From positions 180,512 through 244,511 of the forward strand of contig VXCM01001272.1 in NCBI GenBank assembly GCA_014773175.1: a DNA stretch of 64,000 bases, in the 5' to 3' direction. Position numbers and translations under genes: made by a program. Positions 23,301 through 38,300 of the stretch are shown here, piece by piece; position 1 is the stretch's first letter; the number at the start of each line of letters is the position of its first letter. The notes beneath the pieces were generated by a model. That model saw nothing but the letters and a program-made list of their open reading frames with translations. It did no database searches and was not told the DNA's origin. Origin of the DNA: Lucifuga dentata. Taxonomy: Eukaryota; Chordata; Actinopteri; Ophidiiformes; Bythitidae.

Positions 23301-26300
23301 GGAACAAAGTGAAGTAAAGCATTTTGTCTTAATGGAAATCTGCCAACAAAAGGGACAGACTATTTTGAAACGTGTAGTTTTTCTAAAAGAGGGGATGCAT
23401 TTTGTCCATGCCCTGTAGTTCATTGCAATGTTCATTCAAATGATGAAAAACAGCTCCTACAGCTGGTTCAAGTTTTTTTCAGTGATGTAATAAAAGCATA
23501 CATGCATTAAGCATCTCTACATCAGTGAGTGTGACAGTGATGATAATATGAGTTTCTCTTGCTTAGTGCAAATCCTGGACACAATTCTACTCTCCTGCTC
23601 TTTCCACTTCATGATGCTGAACATTTCCTGGTGGAGGGAACTTGAACCTTATTTTTCATTCGTTGAATGTGTTATCTCAAATTGCCTCCTTACTTCTATG
23701 CCTTCATCAAAGAATGTTTCACAGGAAATTAAACACAGGCTTTATGTGCCACCTGCCATAAACATACCCCTCTGTTCACTTACTGTTTAAACTGCCTAAT
23801 TTCAAAGTCTATTTGTATTCTTTATAATGCAGAAAGTGACATTTTTGTTGTTAGCTAGTTCATGTTACCCTCTGTGTAGTAAAAATGTGCAGGTAGGTTG
23901 TTTACTTGCCAGTTTGCTGACTTGACAACTTACTATATTTGCCAGTAGTGACTTATACCATTCATTGATAGCAGCTTCAAGAGCATTTGAATGAGAAGCT
24001 GGGTGTATATATTAGATGAACTCTAAACATTTTATTTATAGGAATGAGTCAAAGGACCAATAGAGGCAGTAGAAGACCTCTGCAGAAATGTGTGTTACTC
24101 CTGTTCAATCTCTAAAGAGGGGGGGAAGTTTATTAATTTGTAAGAATGGTCGGATTGGTGAGGCAGTGACATTGCTGCTTTGCATTGCATTTTGAAAATG
24201 ATGCATTGTTAACCCAAGACCCACATCTCAAAGAAAGTTAACAGCAGTACACATCATCACAGCATCATCAAGACAAAAGCAATAATGTTTGACAATTGAC
24301 CTGATGACGCACCCCCCCCCCCCCNCAACACACACACACACACACACCAATGTGCAGTCACCCCGTACACTGTCTACTGCTGGATTTAATCAGATTATCG
24401 TCCTTGACCCATATTAACCAATCTACCTCACAGTGAACCCAACTCTTCATGTCTCACCATGCACATTTCCTGCTGGGTATTTCACTCAGTATAGTCATGG
24501 AGCTTAATGCATTAGGACTTTCACTGATGTAGCTTTATAGCATATTCTGCAGAGCAGTTGAGCAGAGAGGAAGACAACAATATTCAAATATCAACCAAGT
24601 ACACTGAACAAAAATAATAGAGGCCATCTGTCGACAAACAAAGAGGATCTACACGCTGTAAAAAATTACTGTAAAATTACGGCCAATTCCTAACAGTAAT
24701 TTACTGTTTTTCTCAAATACAATTAAATACTGTAAACTTTGGTGCTTTCCAGTACTAAAGCAATGACAGATTAAGATTCACAGTATACTACTTTGAACAG
24801 GTTCAACAGTACGCTATTGTACAACATTACAGCACGTAACAGTATTTTTTCTGGCAGCAATAAGTTTTTGAAGAGCCACAAGAACCTCATGGATGCATCA
24901 GCATGGTGTATTTATCATTCATCCTCTGTCTGGAGTCAAACTAAAAGGTCAGTGAATTCATACTAAAGACATAACACCAAATCTGTGCATCAGCCCTCTT
25001 TAGTTATGTGAACTTCTTTCTTCTCTTTAACTCAAAGAATCATGATAAGTTTTGGATGCTGCACTCAATTCTCTAAGTTTTACTGTCAACTATTGCAGGA
25101 GTTTAGGCTGGTTTAGAGTACTAATGATCAGTTGTTTTGATTACATAACACACGACGCTGCTCTGATTCTCCCAGCATGCCTTGCAGCATTGTTACATGC
25201 TTTGAGTTCTAGTTCTGTTGGAAATATTTCTGTTGTAAATATCTGTTATAATCCTTTTTGTGAATGTTATAGCTTTGTGTAAGTTTATTTGTTGCTGTAG
25301 CAGTTTGAGTTACATTTGAAATGCTTTCTACTTTTTGGTGCGTAACCATCAGAGAGAGTGTGTTTTCTTTTAGTGACCTCCCTGCTGCATGTTGCTGTTA
25401 GTTTCTGATTATATCACCCTCTTGTTGTCAAAGATTTAATAAGCTTTAACTGAGGCACCTTTCACTGAGCAAAGAGCTTCCACTTTGTTCACTGAGAAGT
25501 CTTCCTCTACACTCTTCACACATTGATAGGTAAGCAGGGCATTTCTGCAAAAGAGCATTTGATGCTCAGTGAGCTACCCCTGCATAAATANTAGGTAAGC
25601 AGGGCATTTCTGCAAAAGAGCATTTGATGCTCAGTGAGCTACCCCTGCATAAATAAATGTTAAATTTAAAAAAAAGTAACAAAATGAATGTTTCAATTAC
25701 AACAGAGATGTTTATGTTGAGTGAACTCACATTTTCAAGGCAGAAAGGGAACTTATATTTTTTAAGTTGAACCACCCTGAAATGCTTTACAGTGTAGTAG
25801 TGGGTTCTTGTAGCTGAGCAACTAAAACCAGCTACAGATGTGTCAGAGCTCATGTATGATCTGCAAAGACCAGACAGAAATGATGATGTTTGTTTCAGAC
25901 CGACAAGAACATATTAGCTGATGTGGGCATCTGTGGACTCATGGCTGTACACCTAATGCATCTTTAAATGTCTCTGCTCATTTTGAGTTGGTGATAAATA
26001 TTCCTGTGTTGTGTATCTTGGAACGTTCTACTGTAGAATGCAGGAGTAACTGTGGGGTATTTCAGGCAAAAAGAAAGATGTCCAATCTGTCCTGTCCAGG
26101 GTGAGCGCTGACCTGACTCTACGTCATCCAGCTGATGGCTCACTTTGCTGAGAGAAAGGAAGGACTGATACTTCATGCTAATGTAAACTTAATTGTCAAA
26201 CCTTTTCCTATGATTAGAATATACCCTAATGCTGTCTTTACTTTGTCCATGCTTGATAGGTGTCCACCATTGCAGCAGGTGTTGAGAGCACCTAGACACG

Positions 26301-29300
26301 AGTCATGACCTGCCAGTCCTCAGTCTGATCCATATGCAATTTAGAATATTCTGTGAAGCACTGAATTTCTGTTGAATCTCAAATGCCAGTTTTACTTAAA
26401 CTAAATTAATTCAATGGTGTTCAAACTGTGTTTCTAGATGCTTTGTTGGAAGAATACCAAAGAACCTCGAGAGAATAACAAAGGCCAGCCAGTGAAAGAC
26501 CGTGTCTAAGAAGACGAGGAGGCTCATCCAAAAGAAGGTCTCACTGTCAATCTGCATGTCGCCACACTTTTAAAAAACTTCATGATGTCTGAGTGGGACT
26601 TTATACAGTTTTGGTTTTCTGCTCTTTATGTCTCTCTGTCTTTGTGTATGTGCCTGTGCCCCCCCCTCAGTGAACTCTCAGCCTGGACACCAGGACCCTC
26701 CTCTCCACCAGCCATCAAAATTGGGGAATTTTCATGTTTTCATGGGGTAGCACTTTGTACATAGTTAATTTTTTTGAAATTCTGTAAAAACATATTTTCT
26801 TTGTTAAATGTTCAATTTAATTACCTGCCATTTGTCCTTGTATTTTTTTTTTTTTTTTTTTTTTTTNTGGGTTTTGTATTTTTAATTGTAAAATTCAGCA
26901 GCATGTTTAGTAATATTGATATGGATTAAATCATGGCTCCTCAAATACAACTCTTAAAGCTCCACAAAGAAACTTTCAATAAGAAAAATCTACGTTTATT
27001 AAAGTCAGTCTAGCCAGGGTCCTAATATTTATGTTTTTCGAGTGGGCTGGGCGGCGGGGTGCTGACGAAACTAGTAGCTACTAGGAAACTAGCTCTCAGG
27101 CAGATATTCTGTTTCACTTTTCAGCGGAGAAAACGGAGAATTTTGACTCGTGTTGCAGCGATGTCTCGAAGGTAATAAAAAAATAATACATATGAAAAAT
27201 ATAATTTGCTCAGAGTCCGGAGAGAGTTGTGATTCGGTCCGGATCCGGAATCCGGAGTCCGGATTTTGAGGATGACCTGACTAAAGCAGCTGAACAAACA
27301 CCGTGAGAAACTGTTGACAGATTACGGGAGAAAGTGTAGAAATACAGCAAAAACCATTTATTATTGCAGTTTTACTACAGTAGTATACCCTAAAAAGCTC
27401 ACACTCTGCAGTAGAGAGCTGTTATGAATTTAGCAGTAACAGACTGTTGATATAAGTTACAGTATGGATGTTGTAAACTAACAGTATCATGCTGGAGTCT
27501 GTAGCTGCCAGCAGTTTACTGCAATTTCACAGGGAAATTTCTTAGAGTGCATTAAAGTGACTTGTAACAGAATTCCTATACCACGTCTATTGACAATACT
27601 TGTTTCTGATTGGGTGGCAGGTATAAAATTTTATATTGTATATTGTATGTCTGAGGAAATCTCACACATACAGTAGTTCCTGTCAACATTTTAACCACGC
27701 TTCTAAATCAGTGCACAAGATACATTACACAGGTAACCATAGCAACAAACATTCCATTTCGTTACCAGTTAACCACTGTGAATCACTGATGAAATGGACC
27801 TTACCATGAGTTAAAACATTGAAAACTTGATGATTTGATCACCTGCTGTCTTAGGTTCCCTTGTAAGTAACCATTGTGTGCTGATACACTCAGAGATACT
27901 GGAAGAAATGGTGCTCCATGTCGTGGCACTCTCCGTCTCCACCTCATCCATTATTTTTCATGTATCAGGACACCTCATCATGTTTTATTGCTTACATGCA
28001 GTATCAGCTCTCTAGAATTGAAACTGCCACTCCAGATGTGGGTATTGACTATTTCATTCAGTACAATCGTGGACTTTGATAAAAGTCCACGATTGTACTG
28101 AATAGCATAGTATTTTTTTTTTACAGTGTTGAATTATGTATGTTTATGAAAATCACCTCAAAATGTTTTGTTAGTCACATTCGCATAATTCACAAAACAG
28201 TAAAGATAGTGATTTGAACAAGAATATTAAGTGTCACTGAGTTTTTGTGTTCATTTTGGTAATGATATGTAAGATGTTCACAAGATATTTTTGAAAGGTG
28301 GACCCCATATGGGAAAATGAAATGAGTATATCACCTAGAAAAGATAAATCACTATCATCATACATTTATTAATGTAGTTATCAACTTTTTTATTTAATCA
28401 AGAAAAATATTGCACTACTCACACCACAAAGGATATATAGGTTAAATGAAGCTACAAACATCTAAAATATTCATACCGTGCTACTGGATGATCATGTTCT
28501 TTTTGTTTGATTCTCTCCAGCCTAGCTCCTAGTTAGCCTACACTGGGCCTGGTAGTGTGGATTGAGGTCATGAGAATAAGCCGAGAAGCCATCATCATAG
28601 TGAGGGTAGCTTTAGTGATCTACTTTCATGGTTTACTACAATGAATGCATTTGCCTGAGATCTAAAAATACAAAAATATAAAGTGTAAAATTTTTTTGAC
28701 TGGCCTTATATTCTGACTCCACCAACTCCCTGACTCATTCAAAGCTGGCCATTTTGTTGTTGGCAAATGTTCAGATTGTGAATATTTAACTGTGATAAGA
28801 TCTGGTTTTGGCTTGCATCATACTAGCACAATTAAACAAAAACATGGAGTTCTTGTCATTTGATACCAGAGTTCCCAAGCTGGCTATAAAAACAGGAACA
28901 TGAACTGAAGTGTAATTTCCAGTCCCTGAGTTGATGTTCTAGAGATTCATTAGAAATTTTCAGTCGCCTATGTAGGTTAGCCTCAGAAATAGCATCATGG
29001 TACATTTCCTTTGGCCAGTCGAAGCATAAATGAATGAACTGTGAATGAAGGTGCAAATTACTATAACAGAATGTGTCAACTGTATTCAACTAATGTTTTA
29101 AATTTAGAATTTATAATTTCAGGAAATTTAGACTCCTACAACTTTCAATAAACTAGTAGAATATAGCGTGTTCAATTTTTTTGAGTGACAATATAGTACA
29201 GTAGCAGAAATGTACAGTCTCTTAGACCAAGGAGGAGCCAGAAGATGACAGAATACTTAAAACACTGAAGTTGAAATTCCAGGGAGAGTTTAAAGATTTA

Positions 29301-32300
29301 CCCAGCAAAGCCATTTGATAAAGACATCCTCAAACTTCTTTTTTTCTTCCTCCTCTATGACTGAGACAGAAAGAAGGAGCTACCAGAGTTGTTTGATATG
29401 CTCACAGCTCATGGGCTTACTGTCACACATCAAAGTACACACACCCACACGTGCTCACAAGATCAGGCCACTTCAATGCCTGTGAAGTACAGGCATCGAT
29501 GCAGTGTACAAGACAGTAATCAACCCAGAGCCACCCTCTGAGGAAGATCTAAGCATTTCATAAACCGTGTGTCTGCTTGAATGATGTACCACACCAATGA
29601 ATGACAGTGATGCATGCCATTATCTATACATAACCTTAAAAATGACTAGCAAGTGGGTTAATATACCAAAAATTATCAATTACAAACAAAATAAGAAGTT
29701 GAGAACTAAGTATTTTATTTCCCATGGCATGTACTGCAGACTGACATGCTCACACTAGCTTATTCTCTGTGGAAGCTGTTGGACACATGAGCTTTATGGT
29801 CACTGGCTAAAGCTGCAACTGTCGGTTGTGTTCAGTGCTTTGGAGGCTTTTGTTGCCCTGAATTAGGCCTTCCAGGCAGACAAATCCTGTCTTCTTTGCT
29901 AGGATTGGCAGACACTGCCCCTAATCTTACCAATAATAACAAACAATTCTGGGTGGTAAAATTATCTCCAAGGTAGTACACATCCTGGAGAAAGTGCTGC
30001 CTAAAATGATCAGGTCGAGAAAAAAAAAAAAAAAANAAAAAAAAAAAAAAAGAGAAAAAATAAAGCTCCAGGTTGCATATACAGTGTTGCTGGCTAGGGA
30101 GTCAAGTATTAAAGACTGTAGTTATACTTTACTGGAAAATATGAAAGGAGAGTTTGACACATCTAGGCCAAAACACAGGAAAAGATATAAAACAAAAAAC
30201 AGAACCCAGCATCAGTAGAAAAAGAGAATAACTATACTGTTGCTTTTCAGGTTAGAAAGCTTGTTTACTGATCTTACTGATGATGGCCACTTATATTCCA
30301 ATTCAAAATAATGAGATATTAACATCAATCAATATCAAAATAATGTAAATCAAATAATGGAGTAATGGAATGAGTAGATTAACAACTCAAGAGTTAATTT
30401 GCAAAACCTCAGATCACATCAGATTAAGTGTTTTTACCAGGAATGCATAATAAAACAACATGATTTTTACAATTTAAAAAAAATGGAGTTATCTGTTTTT
30501 GCAAACAAACTCTTCAACTACAACTTTTTGGTTGCCCATTTAAGCACCTAGAGTTACCATGATCTGCAAACCGTGCTGACTGAAACATTCACTTTTATTT
30601 CATGTTGAGACATTATTTAACTTTTTGTCACATTATGGTAATAAAGTAATAAACGTTTTACATTTGAAGAGTTCTCTTCTATGAACCTGTTGTATAATTT
30701 CCTCAGTACTTAGCTGACAGTTTGCTACAGTAACAGCAGATGGCCTAATATTGATGATGTGATGATGTGTACCCATAATTGCTCTACTTCTAGCAGCCAT
30801 GTTTGGCAGGTCTGAGAAACTGAAACATTAGAGCCTTGGAAGTGTTTTTGTTGACCTTCTTTGCTAAGCATGCACATTCTCCTTAGCAATGCCCTGTGTC
30901 AGATTCATTTAACTTAGCACATTCATACCTGCAGCTGTCAAGTGAAAACATAGTTTTCTAAAACTGTCTACTGAAGAGCTTCTTTGCAACATTCGAGGAG
31001 TAAGCACCAAGCTCCAGAGTATCTCAAGAGTAGTTACTGAGACATAGTGATGTTACGTTTGACGCCGAGCTTCGAAACGTGTTTCGAATACGCAGAGCAG
31101 TTTCCGCTCCGTGTCAATGCTTGTATCGCGTAGTCAGTGTGACATCATCGATGACATTTGAAGCTTCATTTTGGCCGCAAAACGGTATTAGTTTAAGAAT
31201 CGCTTCGATTCTAGTGGGTACTTTGAACATTTAAGGGAAAAATACTCAAACAGTGTGGGGTTGTTGGAGTAGAGGAGGCAGTTGTTATTGTGTGTGTGTT
31301 AGCATTTTTATTGAGACACACTGGCACAAGTTTTCTCCCGTGCAGAAACACCTTAAATAAAAATATATAAACATTACATTACCACAGTCATTACATTACC
31401 ACATTTCACTCCCCTTTTCTCAGTGTGCACAGGCATCACTGCCAATATGCACAAGTACACACACTGCCAGAAGCCCATTCACTACTGTTATTAAAACTTA
31501 CATACCAAAACAATTTCACAGGGATATGTAAAAATTATACATCAATCATAAGAAGATTAAAATGGGTAGGGCGCACTACATTGTTTGGAATTAAAATTCA
31601 CTATGCAGTAAATATGGTAGGTTTGGGATTCGATCTAATTTCTTATTGTCTATGTAAAACTTGGGGTTGTAGCGCTAACGGTGAGGCCACAAGAACTTTG
31701 CCATGAGCATCGCATGTGGATGTATTTGTCATGTAGCATTGAACACATCATCTTCTGCTATGATTTTTTTTTTTTTTTTTTTTAACCAGGTGCCCCTAGA
31801 GTTCACTTGAAGCTTTGAATAATCGACACACTTTCAACACAATTGCAATGAATGCTTCATTGCTTCAACAAGGCGTCATCTCCCCGTCACTATTGAGAAA
31901 GTGTTCCTCATTTATTTTCCCACCCAATGCTCGATGGTAAATGAGATCCAATAAAAATACTAACACATACAAAAGAGACAAAATTCTAAATGAACAATAA
32001 CACACAAAATAAACTGTAGTAATTCAATAAATTACAAAATGTCAAGGGCATATCACTCAATTGCTCTTTCTATGTGGAACATCTACCATAAGCAGCTATG
32101 CTATTATGTACGATTAATGCTGAACATGGTTATGTGTTGTTGCATTCTGAGTCTCACCTCTGGTGTCAGGGCATTGTTGTCTGTTGTTTGACTGGAGAGT
32201 AGCACATGTGTGAAGCCCTCTTCTTTCCTGATTACGATGTCTCGAAATCGACAGTTGCTCTCATTCTGTCGCACGTTATACCTCAGCCGCTTGTCGAACA

Positions 32301-35297
32301 CGTAACCTTTCTCTTCAGCCAGCTTCCGCTTTACGGAGCTGTGCAGATGAATCTTACCATTGGCCAGAGGGGAGCCTGACACATGGAAGGGATGACAAAA
32401 CTCGTCAAGTCTCTGAAATTGTACAGACGTTAGACATCAAGTGTAAACTCAACAGTAGGTGCTACAGGAGCAGAAGTAGCAGAATGAGGTCTGATGAATG
32501 AAACACATGCATGACCAAAACATCACCTAAAACATCTATAAAGATTGTTGATAATATTTTCTTTGTTATACTTTAATGTTCTCTTTTGTTTCATCTATAC
32601 TGATGACAACATTTCAGTAAAGGCTGAGAAACACAAACTCTGTTTTACACTTTCCTCAGTTGAATGGATAAGAAAAAAAAACATGAATACCTCATCTACA
32701 AAATTCTAGTCTTCTTGTGGAAGATAAAACAACCCATTAATGAATCACTGGCATTAAACCACAAGCAGTTTTCTACACCACTGACAGATACTTTTACACA
32801 TTTCAATGATATGTTGTTAAAATTACTATTCTGATGTGAATGCAAACAGCACTACTAATCTAAAGAAGAAGAAATAATAGCACATGCCACTTTCTCCTGG
32901 GTGTCTTATAAAGTAGTACAGTAAATTCACATAACAGATATGAGAATTTGGCCATTAGGCAAATGAGTTTTAGTTTTGGATGATCTCACCAAGCTTTTTT
33001 CAACCTCAGGCCCAGCATAAAATGATTTTCTTTATGAGACCTTCCCAAAAATGAAAGCCCACTGCAGTGCACTTACAACAATAAAACAGTAATTGTCTAA
33101 TTAATAGCCTACTTTAATTAAACATATGTAGACAAAAAAAAAAAAAAAAAAAAAAAAACCGTCAGAATGGGCGGCAGAGATAACAGCAGGTATCCCCACC
33201 TTTTGCAGCCTCCGTTGCCTTCAGTCATCTTCTCTTCAGAACACCCTGACAGTAAATATCCACTGACAGTGTTTCAGACACTTAACAACACTTTGCTCAA
33301 AAACTGTGGACAATTCATTAATGTGACATGAGGAGGAATAGGGATGCTGAGATTATTACCATTAACTGCACTTATAAACTCTCATGGTCTCTTAACCATA
33401 GAATTTAGATGTTTGGAAACTAAAAAAAAAAATAAAAAAATAAAACAAAACAAAACAAGCTTCTGGAGTTACCTGAAAAAAATAATCTCACTTTTTTCCT
33501 CAGTTTGTTTAGCAACCTTTTAGCCTTGTGTTCAATGTCAACAGTTGCCTACTCACACATCCAACAGAGTGACAGCATATTTATGATTGCAGTCATGCTT
33601 CTGTCCACCTGATTAATCTAAGTCCATCAATTCTTTAGCTTTGTTTTTGTTTCCACCAACTCTGACAAAATATCCATTCTGTTAGTCAGTTGTTTTGTGC
33701 TGAGCAGGTACTTGATGATTGATGCAAATGGCTGCCTGTGATTTTATACTGGGGGGGNGTCTGTGAGAGGCAACCATACAGTGAATTTGTTGGCAGAAAC
33801 ACCAAATAATTAGCTTAAAGTGATTACAAGCCCCATGGATCTCCAGCGTCTTGATTTGCAATCACTATTACAATCTGGTGATTCAACGTCAGTGTCAAAA
33901 TATTACATAAAACAGGTTTAAGTTGTGATGCTTTGAAGTGCGTTAACAGATGACAGCTTTCAGATGGGTCAATACACTGCCATCTGCAACCATCAGTTAA
34001 ACACATTAAATTACGTGATTGATGTTGATAGGGCTACCAAAAACCTTACTTTTTTTTTTTTTTTTTTTTNTTTTTTTTTTTTTTTTTTTACAGGTATTGT
34101 AGATAATGACCGTAGTCAAACTTCCTGATACTTCTATGGCTAGTTCAAATATGGTAAAGAACTCACAATGATCTGGATTTTCTGCTGATCAACCAAGATC
34201 CCTTTTTCGAAAGCAAATGTAATGATTAACTATGGTGCAGGCTCTGGACTGTGACCCAGGAGTGAAATTTTAAGCTGTTATCAGCTGCTTCAGTATTAGA
34301 AAACCAGAGCACCAGCATTATTTAAGCACAGTTCTCTGTGACTTACAGTAGATGTGTGTGCCTACTAAAAATATGTATAATGCAATCTATTCAGAAGCAA
34401 TAGATAGCATGTGTGACAGAAAGAACAGAACAAGAAGTTTAAACTGAATCACCTCTACAAATGCAACCGAATTGGCTGAATTGAATGGTTTGCAATATTT
34501 GGTATTTTTCAATTTCATTACACTTTTCTAAGACCTTACCTAATTCAGTGGTGTACTGCTGCCCAGTAGTATCTGTTTCTCCTAGTTCCCCGTCAACTCT
34601 GTCTGAGGGTAATCTATGAGCCATTGCTGCTGCCCCGAACATGAGGGGCTCAACCTCTCCATTTTGGAGTCCATTATGAGGATTCCTCATTGGGGGAATA
34701 AGGTGGGTCCCCCCTGATGGAGTAGTAGCCCTGTATGTCATGGCTTTGCTCATTCTGTCCTCTACAGCATGCTTCCCACCTCCTACACTCACCTTCCTCT
34801 GTTTCTGAGTGGTCCCTGAACCCCCACTACCAGTCCCCAGCACAGCTCCTACCCTAACCCCAACTGCTGGCCCACAAGTCCTTCTCTTCTTATGGGCCTC
34901 TGACCGTACTCTGGAGTTTTCAGTAGCAGATGGATGGCTGGTTATAAGGGTCTCTCCACGAGTCTTTGGAAGTTTGGGCTGTTTGTGTGTGTGCAGTTGC
35001 AAGCTGTTAAACTGGTCAATAAACTCCTCACAGTGCAGTAGATGGTGCTCTGGCTCCCAGGTGTCCTCCTTACTTCCATAGCCCTTCCACCTAATCAAGT
35101 ACTCCCACTTGCCCTTCTTGTTCCGCCGCTTGTCCACAATCCGCTCCACCTGAAGGCAGTACAGTCAAAGAATTAGACTATTTTTATGACCGACTTTGAC
35201 CACTATGCACTACAGATGCATTACCTATATACAGTGTATAAGTATTAATTTTCTACAGATTCTTGTTTGAAAAAAAAAAAAAATTATATATATATAT

Positions 35298-35352
<55 letters not shown>

Positions 35353-38300
35353 TAGATGTGCAAATAAAATGATCAGCACATGTGTTAACTGTATGATAGC
35401 CTCAACATGCTCAAGTAAAAAAAAAAAAAAAAGNAAAAAAAAAAAAAAAAGGAATTCAATGCTGGAATAATGAATGCATGCATATTTTCTTGTTTAAATC
35501 TACAATTCATTTACCACAGGCCATCAAAATGATATGCTGGTGTTTGCAAGTTCATTTGATACTACTTTTTCTTCTTTCCAATGCAGTTGACTGCATCTGC
35601 TACGTCCTGGGTTCCGATATTTCCAACTGATTTACACACAATTAAGCTGCAACAACTTAATTACTTTAATAACAACTCAAATACAAGTTCATGTCTTCTG
35701 TTGTTAAAACCCAGGGTGTACCACATTTATGGCATTATGGAAGGCACTGAAAAGACAGGAAATTGATACTGCACCTGAAAGGTGATCACTGTTACAGTTC
35801 AACCTTGTTGAAGGGTGAAGTGCAGCTAAGAATCTTTTATGTGAATAGCAACATAGACCCACCTCAATGCACTAACAGTATTTTTGATCATAGGGCTTAA
35901 AACTAATTGACAACTTTAAAGGAAAGTACACAACCTATAAAGTGTTTTCTATTTTGCACTGCCTGTGGGAAACATCTGTCCAACAATTTTGACAAAACCA
36001 AGACATTGGATCTCAGCTTCTAATTGGTCAGACTAGCTTGAAAGTTGGTACAGATATTCATGATCTCCAGGAGATGGTTCCTAATAACTTTGGTGACAAC
36101 ATGGCCATTCATTTACTGCAACCATTAGATCCATTTTCCCCCCTGGAGTATCACTTTGGTTCATGGCAGGGTTTTTCCAAAACTAATGTTTGAATTATAA
36201 TGAAATTTATTGTGGATATTCATGGTCTGCAGAAAATGACCATGAACTTCCCTCTTGTGCTACATCAGGCCAGATTTTTTACCTTATATTACAAAGATTA
36301 TCAAAATGTAATGGGCATACACTCATTTGCCACTTTATTTAACTGTACAATCCACTGCAATGCAATACAACATCCCTATACATATCCATTTATTTATTTA
36401 TTTAACCTATTCACTGTGTGGAAGTGTCAAATCTTAAACTTAGAATTTGTGACTTATGTTAAGACTAAGATAAAGGCTAACTCACTGTAGGAGGAAGATA
36501 AGAGGCCATACTGGAACTGCCGTGAGGTGCAGGCTGCCATTGCAAAGACAGCTGAAAGACAGCCGTGGCTTTTTGACATTAACAAAGCATCATACTGTAT
36601 AATTATATTGGCCATCGACACAAAAGAGCACCAGTAAATTGAACTACTGTTGCTATGTTGTAAAATATGGAATTTATACGGAGTTATAGGTGGAGTTATA
36701 AAAATACATTAAATATAAATACACTATAATGTATAAACCATATATTACCATATATAAGTGAAAAAAGACATCTGTCTAAACAAATGGAGTTATAGGCGGA
36801 CTTATAAACATACATTAAATATAAATACACTATAATATATAAACCATATATTACCATATATAAGTGAAAAAGACATCTATCTAAACAAATGGTCCACATG
36901 AAGAGAGGAGCGTTTTCACTACATACATGTTGTCTTATTCAGAATTCATACCAATGTCATCCTCTGTCAACCAAATTTGTGATCTAATTTAATTATTTAA
37001 GAGTAGATAAATGTATAGAAAAGACTTCAAATTAAACAAATTCTATTAGCTCGTGAAAGTTATCACCACCAACAAATTAAGCTATGCATAAATAAATAAC
37101 TAAATAAATAAATAATAAAGATGAACTGCTGTCAGTTCCTGCTGTGTTAATTGACTTGTCAATTTCCCACACCCATTCATAATGTGATAAGATGTATAAA
37201 TATGAAATTTTTACATACAGATGCTTTGTAATCATTGCATCCTTAGAAACCACTTTATATTAAAATAATTGTTTGGTGTATCTCCTTTCTCTGTCAGGCA
37301 AGAAAGAAGGATAGATTTTGTGATAAAACGTTAGCAGAAATCAAAAATCAATGCAGCTTGAGATGCCCACACATTGCTGTGGTATGGGAAAGGTGTGTAA
37401 CTTGGTTGGATAGATGTTTCATTACATTTTTGCAAAGCTTCCAACCCAAAGTTTGGGTTCTTTAGCATTTTATTCAAGTAAGAGGTTTGGATGCGATGTT
37501 ACATAAATGTTAACTGTTTTTTTGTTTTTTTTTCAAGATACAGTCGTACTTTAGGTTTTTAGGTCCAGCTTAGCATTACACATCTGTTGTTCGCTTTCTT
37601 TTCCTGCTATATTCTTATTTAAGAAATGCATGGTTGGCAACACTGACCCCTGGAAAAACAGATCTGACGACAAAGGTTGGAAGACTGAGATGCATTTCAC
37701 TGCAATATTACATCTGTTTTTTTTTTTTTAAACTGATTACTGAGGTTTTCCTCTCATTTGTAAATATAATTCACCTGACATTTTAGTACTGAAAACAAAT
37801 GATTCATCATTTGTATTAAAATGCATATATCATTTGATTTTAAAAATGTGGGCCCGAGCTCATTCATATTTGGTTGTCATGTGACAGAACACACCCTAGT
37901 AAACTTACAGGGTCATGATTAGCTCAACTCAGCAGGGTAGCGTGGTAAGACCTCTTGTTGCACTACTATCCATACATTTGACTGCTGAGATTGTCTCAGA
38001 GTACTTTACTACTTTTGGAATAGTGTCTTAGCCTTTTGTGTATTTCCTCTCTCTGGATTCTAACCATATGTGCAGTCACTGAACGCTAAAATGCATTGCA
38101 AAGAGAAAGCAAAAGCATCAACCATCTTTGACTTTCATTTGACTTAAACATACCATCTATGGTGTGTAGCTGCCTGCACATTTCAGCCGCTTTGAGTTAC
38201 TTGCAATTGGAAAATGAAACAGTGTCCGAGTTTTTAAATTAATTTTTTTTTTTTTTTNTTTTTTTTTTTTTTTTTTTTTTTTTAAACAGTCTAGCAAATT

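Noticed and set aside
25527..25655. Real tandem duplication
   Set aside because: Exact identity with an N at the junction, repeated at three other loci, points to assembly overlap.
28056..28103. miRNA precursor
   Set aside because: Four-base loop and a stem ending at 22 bases do not fit Drosha/Dicer substrates.
31630..31690. tRNA gene on the minus strand (GCGCTA ... GATCGAATCCC)
   Set aside because: A- and B-box-like words exist, but no acceptor stem or complete cloverleaf can be formed; at most an old SINE fragment.
31060..31900. hAT-like element with TTCGAA/GAAGC motifs
   Set aside because: Some motifs recall fish hAT-type non-autonomous elements, but I could not define matching ends or a target duplication.
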